The notes beneath the pieces were generated by a model. It had not been told where the DNA came from. It made no database searches and saw nothing but the letters and a program-made list of their open reading frames with translations. A DNA stretch of 64,000 bases from the NCBI RefSeq assembly GCF_009870125.1, contig NC_046680.1:19239501-19303500 (forward strand). Direction: 5' to 3'. Below are positions 23,517 to 35,137 of this stretch, piece by piece. Position numbers and translations under genes: made by a program. Source of the stretch: Drosophila pseudoobscura (Eukaryota; Arthropoda; Insecta; Diptera; Drosophilidae). Each line of letters starts with the position of its first letter. The stretch's first letter is position 1.

Positions 23517-25015
23517 CTAACTGCTATCAGCTATATCGCGACGCAGCCAGTCGAGCAAAGCATCCCGGGCACACTCCGCATCCGCATCCAGGCAGAAGAG
23601 TTGACGCACATCCTCCAGCCAGTTGCCGATGATGTAGCGCTTGATGCACGGCATCACGCCCAGCTCCCGCAGAGCCTTCAGGCAGTACACCTGCAGGCGT
23701 GGATTGGTCTCGGTGGACATCAAGCGACCCACATAGCAGGGCAGCGGCGTGAACTCCCGGCTGCGCCAAAGAGCGCGCTTGCTATGGAGGCCGTTGAGGA
23801 GGGCCAGGACCACGAACTCCCAGCTCATAACCTTCTGGCGTGGCAGCATTTTCTTGGGGTCGGTCTCGATCTCCTGGAAGACTTCGAACAGCAGCTTCAC
23901 CCCATCAACAGCATCGAAGCGGCGCTGACCCTCTGGACAGCGGAGGAGCAGAGCGAAGGCCTTGGTGGCCATGCACCAGTAGAAAGGCAGGCGACTCTGG
24001 ATCCGCGAGTGCAAGAACTCAAACAAACCGAGCTCGATTCCGCGCTCGGGGTCAAGCTCCAGCATGTGGCAGAGATGGTGCCAGAGATGCCGCGGATATA
24101 AAGGCTGGCAGCGATCCTGCAGGAAAATAGAAACCGCTGAGGCCAAGTTCTCGGGGTCCTCCATTACGATTCCTAGAACTGGTATTGGAGAATAATATTG
24201 TTTAGAGTTCAACGATTAAGGTTTACTATCAATCGATTGAATTACCCTTTGGTTTGCCTGTCAAATTGCGTAAGATTTCAGCGGCCATATCCTCTTGGAG
24301 TGGCACTCGACTCTTTATGATTTTGTAAAACTCAACTCTCAGACATTTCCGATTAGCAATATGCTCGGCGCCATTCAAACTGCGAGATAGAATGTCTTAA
24401 AAAGGGAAGAACATATTTAATACTTAAAGAACTGATGTGATTTTATAGTCCAGACTGCACTCACTGAAAATCTTTAGATATGTTTCCACTTCACGGTGCT
24501 CTTCTTTGTAGATTTTCAATCTCATCCTCATAAAGGCATTCTTCACCCTGTTAAAACGGAAAAACAAGAATACAGATATTCCATTTCCCCGAAGCAGCCT
24601 CTGTCAACCCACTTTCTCACAATGTCCATTTCAATGATGGCTCTTTCAGCATTCAACGGATTTAAAAGGAACTCGGTCAACGAAACAATAGCCTTCCAAT
24701 GGGTCAGGCGCATATCACTGTTCATTTCTTTCATCAATTTGGGCAAAGCAAACCACCCGTAGGCCAGCTGTGCCCGATCATCGAAGTACGGGGAGCTCGG
24801 TGCGCAGCCATGTGGATAGCACTTGCACTTGTCACGTTTTTCCATGGCCTCTTTCCATTCTAAGGTGGTGTTTTTTCGTGAAAACAGATCTCCATAAAAT
24901 ATCCATTCCCCGACTTACCCGTATTCTGCTGGCAGTTGATGGAGCTGGGCTTGAGAACATCTTTGACTTCGAGTTGCAAAAAGTGATTGCGATATCTTTC
25001 CAGCTGCTCCCACAT
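23517..25015 (-). CDS. Radial spoke head 14 homologue (RSPH14/RTDR1), five exons
   Basis: Coding exons read, in order: 25015-24919, 24859-24613, 24547-24465, 24395-24246 and 24172-23517, all with GT/AG borders and continuous frame, giving 410 residues. The second exon contains RAQLAYGWFALPKL, nearly identical to the conserved RAALAYGWRALPKL start of vertebrate RSPH14 (RTDR1), followed by helices of an armadillo-like fold. RSPH14 belongs to the radial spoke of motile 9+2 axonemes, so a sperm flagellar role is expected. The protein is longer than the vertebrate one (about 350 residues) and divergent after the first repeat. The donor chosen at 24613/24612 (GTGGGT) keeps frame; a nearby GTGAGA would not. 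The first exon starts MWEQLERYRNHF. It is divergent from the + strand exon at 25.9 kb. Confidence 0.85.
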
Positions 25016-25019
25016 GTTG

Positions 25020-25884
25020 TCGAATACAATTTTGTTTTCCTTAAGGTTAATTCTATTAAATCTTATAAAATATACACAAAGCGAGTTGTTTTTCTACAAA
25101 AGAAATGTTTGCAAGTGACAAAAATTTGTTCTGAATTTCAAACATCAGTTGGGCGGCAAAAAGGGTGCCAGACTGTCACATTAAGCTAGACAAGGTGCTG
25201 CCACACGTCGTCTCTAAAAGCTCTTGAACAGCTGGTTTTCTCAGCTTTCGTCGGCGCGTTCTTTCTCTTTCTTTGCAGTCTTTCAACCAATATCTCAAAC
25301 TCAAATTTTCCTGAGCGGTTGCTGCGCGCGTGATAAACAAATTGGACACAACAAGATTCGCTTAAAGTTAACATTCGAGTGGACATGTAATTGGCGCAGA
25401 GCTTGCGAACATCTACAAAGTGAATGTCTACCATGTGCAATAAACTGCAGTTACTTCAATGCTCTTTCGTGCACTCTGTTTAAAGTTGTCTTTGAAAGTA
25501 ATATTTAATTCCATTGGCAGTCAAAAATGTAAACAAACGCGTTAAATAATTAACAAAAAGCGAATTGCTCCGGGTTTTATTAGTGTTATTTTTTCTGCTG
25601 CTGCTGCTGCTGCCGCTGCTTTCGTGCCGGTGCCTCTCTCCCTTTCTAACTGTTCCTGTGCTTTCGCGTGTTTTTTGCCTGTCATCCTGCCCGTGTATTT
25701 GTGATTGTGTCTGTGTGCTGGAGCAGACAACAAAAGAAATTGCGCTCTCCCCGCACTCCCCCACGCCTGCCTAGTTACCGTTACTTGCTGCACTGCCAAA
25801 AAAAAATCAACAAAAAATACGAATTTTTGATAGAAATAATTTATACCTTTTTGAAAAATCATTCAATTCCAATCGACAACAAAG
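25020..25884 (+). promoter_or_regulatory. Divergent promoter and 5' leader region
   Basis: The space between the RSPH14 start and a + strand initiator codon. It ends in a CTG/CCG-rich, then A-rich leader typical of Drosophila 5' UTRs. No TATA box or motif 1/6 box could be assigned, and no TSS was fixed. Confidence 0.35.
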
Positions 25885-25907
25885 ATGGCCTTGATAAAAC
25901 TGGCAAG
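25885..25907 (+). CDS. Probable first coding exon of an unidentified + strand gene
   Basis: An ATG in good context (ACAAAGATGG) opens MALIKLA plus two bases and runs directly into a consensus donor GTGAGT at 25908. The long upstream leader has 5'-UTR-like composition. The remaining exons were not found: no acceptor with a matching phase-2 continuation was recognised in the following kilobases, so a long first intron is implied. No product can be named. Confidence 0.45.
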
Positions 25908-28161
25908 GTGAGTTCTTAAATATATGCCCATATATTATATACCTGTGCATAGGTATGTCTATATACATACATATATATATGGTTGATATACATGTGTATG
26001 TATTTAAACGATAAAACTGAAACCGGCTCCGAAAATTCGAAGTAGCACCGTTAAAACTGCACCTACTCTCCTTGCGTTTCCACTTAACGGGGTATAATTA
26101 CGTGAGTTACTCCCTGAACCAGGAGCGGAGTGATAGCCATGAGGGGTGCCCAGAGTACATACAATGCTGTTACTCCATCAGTATCATTATTCTCTCTGAA
26201 TTTGGACCTTAATACATTTCTGGTTCAATGTACTTCTTTGGATGGAAGTCCGCCCCTGTTTTGCAGTTCTCTGGTTCTGTTGTTCCTTAGTCAAACAATT
26301 ACTTAAAGCATGTAATAACTTTAGCTTAAATATTTGCTCCCTCTTTAGTGGTTGACTGTTGATGTTATTGTTCGTCATTTGGTCAATGCACTCACCCGAC
26401 CCTGAAACGTAATCCAATTGTTTGCTAAAAAATACTCCCCCGTAATTGCGATATTTCGAAGGAGCAGATGCAATTGTAATGATAACCCCAACTCGTGCCG
26501 ATTACTTGTTGATTTTCCTTACAATTGCCACAAACAATAACAAATGCGAATGAATCGGGTTTTGTTTCGACTGTTAGTAGCGACGAGACGGGTGGGCAGG
26601 CGGATTATTCATTCATCGTTGATTCCGGCTGATATTTATGTTGTTTACACGTACGCTACACCTCCGCGCACCGAGTAAACAAACACCGCCGCAAAGGCGT
26701 TGAGTCTCTGATCAGTTGATTGATGGCCTGCCCTGCTGAATGATTGGCCTCGTGCTCCAAGCGTTAGCGCCACATAGAAGTACATATAAAAACAGTGAAA
26801 GCTCGTTTGAGGGGAGACTTGATGTTCCAGCTCATCAGAGAAAGAGAGAGACAGAGATAGGGTTTCAGATATTGGTGCTACAAAGGCATTCCGCTAAGGA
26901 CTCCATACACTCTCCTCTGATGATTCAACCTGGAATACGGAACATCTCTCAGGCAGCAATCACTGTACAGATTGCACACACATTCAGATTACAGAAGCAT
27001 GAATAAAAAGGGAGAGCAAATGTCTGAAGTCATTTGATTGCGAATTGGGTTAGAGCTGGTTCAAGGCGGTTTATATGGCTGGTGGCCCCCTTCCATTTCA
27101 CGCTTTATTAGCGCGATTCACTTTTGATACTGATTTGTATCTTTGTATTGGCCCATAGCCATAGCCCCACAGCCCCACTGCATGGCTACCGCTTCCCATT
27201 GCTCCTCTTTTCCCATTGACTCATTCAACGTTGAGGGACGACCTCCCCTGCCAGTACCAATTAAGGGATGCGTTGAAGTTCTGCCCAGTCCAAAAATAGC
27301 AACTCCTAGGCCCCATTCGTAATTGAGTGTAATTGGAGCTAAGAACGAGTCTCAACTCTGAAGTGCAGCTTCTCTAAACAGTGACAAATGACATTTTCAG
27401 GGCAGGCACAGAGCTCAGAGCACAGAACAACATTGCATTGGAAGCTGTAAAAGTGCAGTGGCAGGCAGTCGGCGGCGGATTGTATCTACAAAAGATGTAC
27501 ATATCTGTATCTGTATCTGTATCTCTAGCTGGATGACGATGACTGACTGGATGGCCCCAATATGTCCTCGCCTGACCTGCTGCTGGTTGGGGCCTGTACA
27601 AGCCATATGCATAATATAGTATATTGTACGAGAACACAGATACATATAGACAGAGGAACGGAATGGAAACTTTTTTATGTATGTACATCCATACGAGTGC
27701 GGGTAACACAATGAAACTTTGCGAAAGGCACATACATCCCATACATACATATGTATATGTACATAGGTATGTAAGGGTAATACGGCTTGGGATGCTGCTG
27801 CTGGATTGATAAAGCTTGTAATCTATATGATGGCATGGTCTCGAGTTACTGTATAAATAGCATCACTATGTACTATGCATAATCTTGCGCGTACATATAT
27901 ACTTGCTTATAACCTTTCTCTGTATAGGTAATCGTCGGGCATATGGAAGATCTTATTGCTATACGACTCGTGCAGTAGCCAGGGCCTGCGGCCTGGGGCT
28001 TGGGCTTTAATTTAATTATGACTATTTTATTAATTGAAATGCGTAGTAGTATTTCTATAAATGGAATCTCTTCGGTTTTGTTATCATTGTTGTTGTTATT
28101 GTATATGTTATACTGCGAGCACAAACAACAAAATTCCAAGCGATAAAATAAGAGCTTTCAA

Positions 28162-28539
28162 TCATTTAATATTTGGTGCTTCATAATCCGACATTTTATT
28201 GTCAGTTTTGATTTGTCGCTCGAGCCAGAGATAAGTCGTATTGCGATTCGTTTCGCATTCCTGTCTTGGGGTAGATCGCTGATCCATCGATAAGATACGC
28301 CGCCACAGAGTTCTTTCAACCTCCTTCTTTGCGACAGACCATAGTCCGCAATGCACTTGATCGATCAATGGGAGGTCTTGGCCCTGCACTCGTGAGTACA
28401 TACACAACCGATAGCGGATTGCGCAATCCTCGAACATGTCACAGTGGTGGTTCGTTCTGTTCTCCCTCTCGTATTCTGAACATCGTATCTCGTGCAAACC
28501 AGTTTGAATAGCCCGCAAACAAACCAGCCTAACATACAT
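28162..28539 (-). CDS. Unassigned open frame, 125 residues, doubtful
   Basis: The open frame starts from an internal ATG. The first third is G-rich and poorly protein-like; the remainder (about 40-120) has an ordinary composition with CDMFEDCAIRYRLC and a helical basic stretch KKEVERTLWRRI. No family is recognised. Possible acceptors inside (TTCAG near 28,471; GTGCAG near 28,388) mean it could be a spliced 3' exon. It may equally be chance. Confidence 0.2.
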   Translation of the reverse strand: MYVRLVCLRAIQTGLHEIRCSEYERENRTNHHCDMFEDCAIRYRLCMYSRVQGQDLPLIDQVHCGLWSVAKKEVERTLWRRILSMDQRSTPRQECETNRNTTYLWLERQIKTDNKMSDYEAPNIK

Positions 28540-29147
28540 ACCCCTATCCCTACCCCCTACCCGGACCCCTTCCAACGACCGATGCAAACATTGTAAGTAC
28601 TACTGGGAAACACTCGAGATACAGTGCTGGCTCTAATGGATGGACAACACAGTTTTCGAAAGGTTGGTTCCAGAATCGTTCGCTATGCGGTAGCATTTAT
28701 GTAGTTTCGCTATAGGGAAACCAGTCGTCTCAAACTGATTAAAAGTAATGCCAGATAATGTCAGAGGCGAGACACATATGCATATTGAATACAGAAACTA
28801 TTTGCAATTGCAAAGCAATCACATTTCAACAATAGTTCCCCATTACAGCGGGAGCTAATAATAGATGATAAATATATCTGTGAGAACTTCCTCGATTGTG
28901 TCACAGTCCCCTGACAGTGGCAGCAGCACCAGTAGAAACCCGTTTGATTGAAATTTATTGTTTTTGCACATTTTATAGATTATTCATTCCAACAATTGGT
29001 ATCCAAAATCATATACAGAGCAGTAAATTTACTGCTGCGCACAAATTAAAGATCAAACAGACGAATTCTATGGACAAACAGAAGCCGCAACGACGACGAG
29101 GTGGCATACGCTTTGTGCCACAAATTCATGTGCAAATTCCCACTTAA

Positions 29148-29375
29148 TCATCCGTATAGATAACTTGATTTTAGAGACCATTTATAACCTTTCCAGAGTA
29201 TTGATCTTCGGTTGGATCGATTGTAGAGTATTTTGATGGTGTACAAAGTCTCCACCACAGAAAGTTGACCGATGAACGTTTTGCGCAATTCAATGTCTGG
29301 TTTTCTGATGGTTAGAGAATGCGGGAAATCCGGCTGAAAGCAGTTTTTACCAAACTTATCCAAACTCAAGAGCAT
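29148..29375 (-). CDS. Unassigned small open frame, 75 residues, doubtful
   Basis: Starts MLLSLDKFGKNCF and ends with a basic, aromatic tail. Composition is protein-like but no family, signal peptide or promoter is seen. The opposite strand also carries a small frame ending at 29147, so coding status is uncertain. Confidence 0.15.
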   Translation of the reverse strand: MLLSLDKFGKNCFQPDFPHSLTIRKPDIELRKTFIGQLSVVETLYTIKILYNRSNRRSILWKGYKWSLKSSYLYG

Positions 29376-31910
29376 GGCGTACAAAAACACACAGATGCAG
29401 ATACAAATACATCAAGGTGAACAAATAGCACGAACCTATACCTACAATATACCAAACATATTGTAGGTACACCCATACGAGTCCACATGAACAACTGAAT
29501 GAAATGAAATGAAGTAAAGTGAAGTGAAGTGAAGGGTACGGTACTATACTCTCACATTCGTACACAAATGCAATAAATGCATGCAATTCTACCAACAGCG
29601 GCAGTGAGAAGGGACTGTGGGACAGGCAGGGAAGGTGGCAAGGGGCAAGGTGGTGGAGCGAGAAGGTCGTCGTCAGACATTTTTCGGCCTTCCCAGAGAA
29701 ATTTCATGCACGCGCACGCTGCACGCGGCGTATGCGCAATAAATATATATAATTTCTCGCAGGCCCATCCCCAGTTCCCCTTTCTTCAGTTCCGTCGACT
29801 ATTCCACTAATTTCTATCAATTGTAATAATTCTGAGTCCGAGTGCCCCTGGGACGGAACCCTGCTGGACCCCCATTTATTATGCATTCCAGGACCTTGAT
29901 TGTAATCATCCATAAATAAATAGATCTGCAAGTGGCAATTAGCAAGCCCAAGGGAAAGTCAATTGGCTTGCATACGAGTACTCGTTCGTACTCGTAGTAT
30001 TTGTACTCCAGCACGTGATGATTGTCATTGCATTCCGAACATTGATTTGCCTTTGGGCTAGAGCTCTTCCCATTTAGATATTCTGCGACAGATCCGATCC
30101 GGCCGCCTGGAATTCGCTGGAAATCCCCCTGTTATTTATACCTTTTGTTTGGCTACCAGGTCTATTGTGCTCGCGCACGCGGTACATTCGGTGAACGAAT
30201 CATGACTCTGCCTGCAATCAGGCAGCCATAATCGTACACGTACACGTACAACCGTGCATGCTCCGGCAAATCTGTTGTTAATTGAAATGGTTTTCAGTAG
30301 TGTTTAATGGCACCACTAATGCCAGTTGAGCCTCTTCCCCCATTGTTTTGCTAGAACGTAAATCACACATCCCTCAGATGTTTTAGTTGTCCGATGAGGG
30401 AAAGGAGGGGGAGGCGGGAGAAATAGTTAAGTGGAAAGCAAATGTGTAAAAAGGGGCTTGTCATCTCGGTCTGATTTAATGGGAAAAAGAGAGGCCGAAC
30501 AGTCGTCAAGAAACCTGTTGCCGTTGCCGTTGCTGACTCGATCTGAGGGTTTCCTTTGAAATGAATCATACTACTACAATAAAAGAGGCCAAGTGTTTTT
30601 CTATAAATCAGGAGCCGGATAGTTTGGAACAGTCGACCACAGCCGTAGCGTTGAAGAGGACTGCTCTGCAGTTGCTGCCACGAATTTATTGTTTAGTTCT
30701 AGCTCTCAGAGTAAGTGCTACCTACAGCTTCATACATATTAAACAATCCTTGCTCTAAATTCCCTTCCGTATTGATCGTTTTTCTTCGCTGCACGCATTT
30801 CCTTCCAAAACTCTCGTCGTTTCGCCATTTTCCACCCACTTGGCTGGAAATTGTTTGCAATTTTCTAAATATAGCTTAACCCATTAAAGTCAGTTTGAAT
30901 GTAAAATGCAAAGCCGCCACGCAGTCGATTCAATTTGTGCTGCAAGTAAAAGTGAATTCAAAAGTTGCTGCCCCTCGCGCAGAGGCACATACAGAGTTCA
31001 TTCATCCAATTTTGTATTTTGTCTGTGGGGAAAAAAGTGGACTTCCGCATATGGTACGAAAGTGAGAGTGTGTCGTGTGTCTGCATCGTGTGGCTGTCCC
31101 CTCCCTCTCTCTGTCTCTCAGCCCCGCTCGGATCTGGTTCCTTGTTGTTGTCCATTTAATCATTGCAAATTTTATGCAATCTGCTTCTGAGTGCTGATCT
31201 TTTTATAACCGCCCCATGATTGTGGGTGTGTGTGTGTGTGTGTTCCATAAATCAAAAAGCAGATCATGTCAGGCCTTTTCCATGTGGAATTCAATTTGAT
31301 TAAAAATTGCGCTCGGAACGTGCGCCAAAAGAGCATTGACCATTTGGGTAAATGGAAAACTGTTGTAATGGAATTTAAAACGTATTGCAATGATCCAAAA
31401 TAGCAGCGGGAACGCTACGACACCCAGATAATGTATCTAATTTTAAAATGCACGCGCTCTAAAGATTATCCATCAAGTGATAGGCACGCGATTCGTATAT
31501 TTTTCTAGCCCCCCATTCCCTCTAATAGGATAGCGCCTGCGGGCTGCCAGTCTTCTCAAGGACAGGTTGAAGTGAATCGGCATATGATGGCAATCTGATA
31601 TGAACGGCAATTAGTAAAAGTAAGAGGAAACATTTCCATTTATGCAATCAAAAATGCACTTGTTGTTATTTGCCTTTATCGACCAAACAACCGGCCTGCC
31701 CTTACAGAGATCATTCAAAAAGCGCGCGCATTGTGTCCCCCAAACTGTGCTGTTAGGCGCAAGTGAAGCATATGTTAAAAATCATGTTAAAACACTAGTG
31801 TTTCTGCTTATCGCACAATAATACCGGTATAAATTTAATTTTGAAAGATTTTTTAAAGAACAATTGAACCGAAAATCAAAATCGAGAAATATGAATACAA
31901 ATAATTCGAC

Positions 31911-32334
31911 GGTTTATTTATGGCATATTTTGAAAATGAGACAGGTCGAACGGTACCCACGCTTATACTGATTTTACCGTACATGCAGGCTGACCGTTTA
32001 CGGTATTTTCATTACTTTTCGGTATTTTCTGAGGTAAAATTTGAACCGACCGTATATTTACGGTATATAATGGTATATTTTGTCAATTTCATCAATCTAT
32101 TAAATTACATTTTCAACGTTATAGAGAAATCCAATCAAATCAAGTATTAAGAAAAAAACAGTTCAGTAGAAAATTGATTCATCAATCGTATAAAATTATG
32201 TGGGCATGGGTAAATATTCTATATAGATGGTAATATTTGACGGAAGATCAAGAACAAGGAATATGTATAAAAGAAATTGAATTCGTCAGTATATTTAGGG
32301 TATATTTTAAAAATGAGACGGGTCGGTCACACTG
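31911..32334 (+). repeat. Promoter-bearing dispersed repeat, copy A
   Basis: The segment 32115-32334 shares with the other copies the words attatgtgggcat (32195-32207), gaatatgtata, and the string leading into the motif 6 boxes (cagtatattta, ggtatatttta). It ends in GGTCACACTG (32325-32334), a perfect motif 1. A second, more diverged set of GGTATTTT / GGTATATTTT boxes fills 31911-32080. It lies about 60 bp before the 65K start codon and is oriented with that gene. Motif 6 and motif 1 are known core-promoter elements of TATA-less housekeeping genes in Drosophila. Confidence 0.8.
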
Positions 32335-32394
32335 ATTTTAAAACACATGCAAATATTTTGCATTCAAAACAAATTTTTCAATTTTCCCAGTAAC

Positions 32395-33555
32395 ATGAGT
32401 GTGGAAACCAGTAAATTATTGATAAAGAAGCTCCCCTGCGACATGGACGAGCTGGCGCAACTGATTCGGGAGTGTAAGCTGATCACACCACGCTCCTTGA
32501 GCTCCTACGGAAGTCGGCGAGCCGTGATCGAGTACGCTGATGCCGGTCAGGCCCGGAAGGCGCTGGAAGAACTGAATGGCCTAAACGACATACTGGACAA
32601 GCCGCTCTGCGTGAGTCCCTTTGGACCGCGTGTCGCCCACGATGGCAGTCGTGCCAACAAATGCACCCAGACAAAGCCACCGCCATCCGAATCCACGGCG
32701 ACTGCCAAAAAGGAGATCAGGAAGTACGTGCAAAAGCTATATGCCTGCAATAATCAGTGTGACTTTACGCAGCCGCCACCTCCGTATCTCCGCTATAGCT
32801 ATCCCCCCATCAACGCAGAGATTCTAGCTAGGATTGGCGAAACCCTACAGGCTGACACATGCTTCTATCAGCAGGTTCTCCATTTAATGAATCGCATGAA
32901 TCTCGAGCCGCCTTTCAAACGGCGCTCCTCCTTCCTGGTCGTCCAAAGTCACCGGCAAAGCGTCGGCATCCAAACAGAGATCATACCCAGCGAGAGCGAA
33001 AGCGAGTTGGAGAGCGACGAAACAGAGCCGCGTGCCAAGAGGAAATGCCTCAAACCGTCCACATCCATTGCTGCTAAGGAGAAGAATCTGAAGAGAGCAC
33101 GACAAATAGTGCAGCAAGCCGTCAGGCAAGCTAGTCATTTGAAACCGAAGCAGGAATCCCTGTCGCCTTCTATTGCGGCTCCCAAAATTGAGCTCAAACT
33201 ACCGCAGACGCTCAACCCAACAGTGGCTAAGCCAGCGAAGCGCTTGTCCATACAAGAGCTGGAGGCGCTGCCTGTCTATAAAAACTACAATGAGGGGGAC
33301 CCTAGTAACAAGTTGTACATTAAAAACCTCCACAAGAACATCGGCGAAGAGCAGCTGCGCGAACTGTACTCGCAGTACACGACGCCGGAGAACCTGGAGA
33401 TCAAAGTGATGCAGCAGGGCCGCATGAAGGGGCAGGCTTTCGTGACTTTCATCCACCTGCCCGATCCGGAGGTCATAGCCACAGCCCTGGACGAAACCAA
33501 CGGCCTTCTGTGGGAGCAAAAGCCTATGATCGTATGCTACGGCAAGAAGATCTGA
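32395..33555 (+). CDS. U11/U12 snRNP 65K protein (RNPC3-like), two RRMs
   Basis: A 386-residue protein with an N-terminal RRM-like domain (about 5-80, LLIKKLPCD with a poor RNP1). A charged, low-complexity middle has an acidic run near 205-222. The C-terminal RRM (about 303-386) has RNP2 LYIKNL and RNP1 KGQAFVTF. The block GRMKGQAFVTF plus NGLLWEQKPMIV matches human RNPC3 (65K), where this RRM binds stem-loop III of U12 snRNA and the N terminus contacts the U11 59K protein. The role is minor (U12-type) intron recognition in the nucleus. I started at MSVETSKLL (32395) rather than the upstream in-frame ATG, as it follows a motif 1 promoter by 60 bp. An acceptor-like AG precedes it. A second ORF follows within 290 bp. 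Confidence 0.85.
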   Translation: MSVETSKLLIKKLPCDMDELAQLIRECKLITPRSLSSYGSRRAVIEYADAGQARKALEELNGLNDILDKPLCVSPFGPRVAHDGSRANKCTQTKPPPSESTATAKKEIRKYVQKLYACNNQCDFTQPPPPYLRYSYPPINAEILARIGETLQADTCFYQQVLHLMNRMNLEPPFKRRSSFLVVQSHRQSVGIQTEIIPSESESELESDETEPRAKRKCLKPSTSIAAKEKNLKRARQIVQQAVRQASHLKPKQESLSPSIAAPKIELKLPQTLNPTVAKPAKRLSIQELEALPVYKNYNEGDPSNKLYIKNLHKNIGEEQLRELYSQYTTPENLEIKVMQQGRMKGQAFVTFIHLPDPEVIATALDETNGLLWEQKPMIVCYGKKI

Positions 33556-33838
33556 GAAGAGGTTAGGGTCTCGTCTGGAGAATCTTTTCTTGATTATTTT
33601 GTAGTTGTTTCAGCTGTCTATAACACCATCTACATTTCCTAAGCAAGGCCCAAATTTAAACTGACTTTCTGTCTTTGCTTGCAGGCAATTAGGCCTGATT
33701 GATACCATCTACGTGGAAGGAGCTCGCCCAGATCCAGCCAACGATCCTGAGGAGTCGCTCAACGAGGCAGACATTACAGCCCCCGCCAACGCAGTGCCCA
33801 TCAAGACAAAGAAGTCACGCAAATCCAAGCTGTTGGCA

Positions 33839-34574
33839 ATGCAGCCCTATACCTATGCCATTTCCGTGGACTTCGAGGCCACCTGCTGGGAGAAGCAAGC
33901 CCCGCCACAATGGAGAGAGTCGGAGATAATTGGTAAGTGGGAGTGGCCCCAAGTATTGTACATTACACATAACACCAATCATTTGATTCTTATGATTCAC
34001 AGAGTTTCCAGCGGTTTTGGTCAATCTGAAAACAGGCAAGGTGGAGGCGGAGTTTCACACGTACGTGATGCCGTTGGAGTCGCCGCGCCTGAGCAACTAC
34101 TGCACTGAGCTGACGGGCATTCAGCAGAAGACAGTGGAGGCGGGTGTTCCGCTGCAGACGGCACTCAATTTGTTCTGCGAATGGCTGCGCAATGAGCTGC
34201 GCGTCCGCAACCTGGTGCTGCCGAAGACGAATAAATCCAATATACTGGGAAACTGTGCCTTCGTCACCTGGACGGACTGGGACTTTGGCATCTGTCTGGC
34301 CAAGGAGTGCACGCGCAAGCGAATACGCAAGCCAGCCTGTTTCAATCAGTGGATAGACGCGAGGGCCATCTACAGGGAATGGTACAAGTATCGTCCCTGC
34401 AACTTCGCCGATGCTCTGTCCCATGTGGACCTGGCCTTCGAAGGACGTGCTCACTCCGGAATCGATGACGCCAAGAATCTGGGCGCCCTCATATGCAAGA
34501 TGGTTCGTGACGGAGCCCTCTTCTCGATCACTAAAGATCTGACGCCATATCAGCAGCTCAACAGTGGCTTCTGA
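33839..34574 (+). CDS. Snp: Snipper-type DEDDh 3'-5' exoribonuclease (ERI1 family)
   Basis: Exons 33839-33932 and 34003-34574 (70-bp intron, GTAAGT donor) give 221 residues. The DEDDh motifs are intact: Exo I SVDFEATCWE, Exo II WTDWDFGI and Exo III HSGIDD, with the catalytic His. There is no SAP domain, which matches Drosophila Snipper, an ERI1/3'hExo relative that trims structured RNA and DNA 3' ends. The open frame extends upstream through a 123-bp intron (33562-33684) that starts only 6 bp after the 65K stop codon, but it has no ATG before 33839. Thus the two proteins may be made from one dicistronic or alternatively spliced transcript, with this CDS beginning at the internal ATG, or at a non-AUG codon or unseen exon. 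The longer N-terminal stretch (LGLIDTIYVEGARPDP) looks coding. Confidence 0.85.
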
Positions 34575-35137
34575 GCTGCAGCGGTCAGGGGTCAGCCATC
34601 CCTCCAGCAAGAGAACCAGGACGCAAAGAATCCATTTATTTATTGGATTATATATAATATGAAATTCTACAACAAACGCAAAGACATGGAGGATGACTAG
34701 GCGTGGTGCCTAAGCTGACCACAAACGTAAACGCTAAAGAAGTTTCTCGTTTTTGTTTTGTATTTTACCTAATTTCTTGCAACAGCAATTGATAAGACTT
34801 GAAATTTGATGTGCATCGCAAACACAGCCGATCCCCAGCATCTGAGTCGGGATCTGAACACCTACATACGAGTACATCTAAACATCTACACATAGCTATA
34901 AATATGGCCTTAGAGCATACATATTTTTCTACCATTCATACTTACTTGGTAATGCCTAGCCGTAGTCTATAATATGGAATGCAATACTTATTTTAACGAC
35001 TTACACCGCCTACCCTAACACTAGGTCATAGGGCATAAAACATAAAATAATAATAAAACAATAGCTACATACGTATTATGTGCTGTCTTGTATCAAATAA
35101 TACGAGGTCATTCTTTGCTATTTATAAACTATATTCT
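34575..35137. other. Convergent 3' ends
   Basis: The 3' untranslated space between the exonuclease (+) and the first ARMT1 paralogue (-). A candidate + strand poly(A) signal AATAAA lies at 35052-35057. No other gene is seen. Confidence 0.5.

Larger units (their letters stand above)
25910..31910. other. Non-coding stretch, probably intron
   Basis: Follows the donor at 25908. It contains TA-rich (25,925-25,985) and short tandem runs (CTGTAT at about 27,503-27,523; AAGTG at 29,500-29,535; GT at 31,227-31,243). Two minus-strand frames (28.2-28.5 kb, 29.1-29.4 kb) are listed separately. A splice-like AGA/GTAAGT lies at 30,709/30,710, but no exon around it could be confirmed. Confidence 0.45.

Noticed and set aside
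25910-31910. Possible tRNA or microRNA genes in the non-coding stretch
   Set aside because: No A/B box pair or stable hairpin with miRNA-like arms could be recognised by eye.
33199-33519. Minus-strand frame of 106 residues within U11/U12-65K
   Set aside because: It is antisense to the conserved C-terminal RRM.
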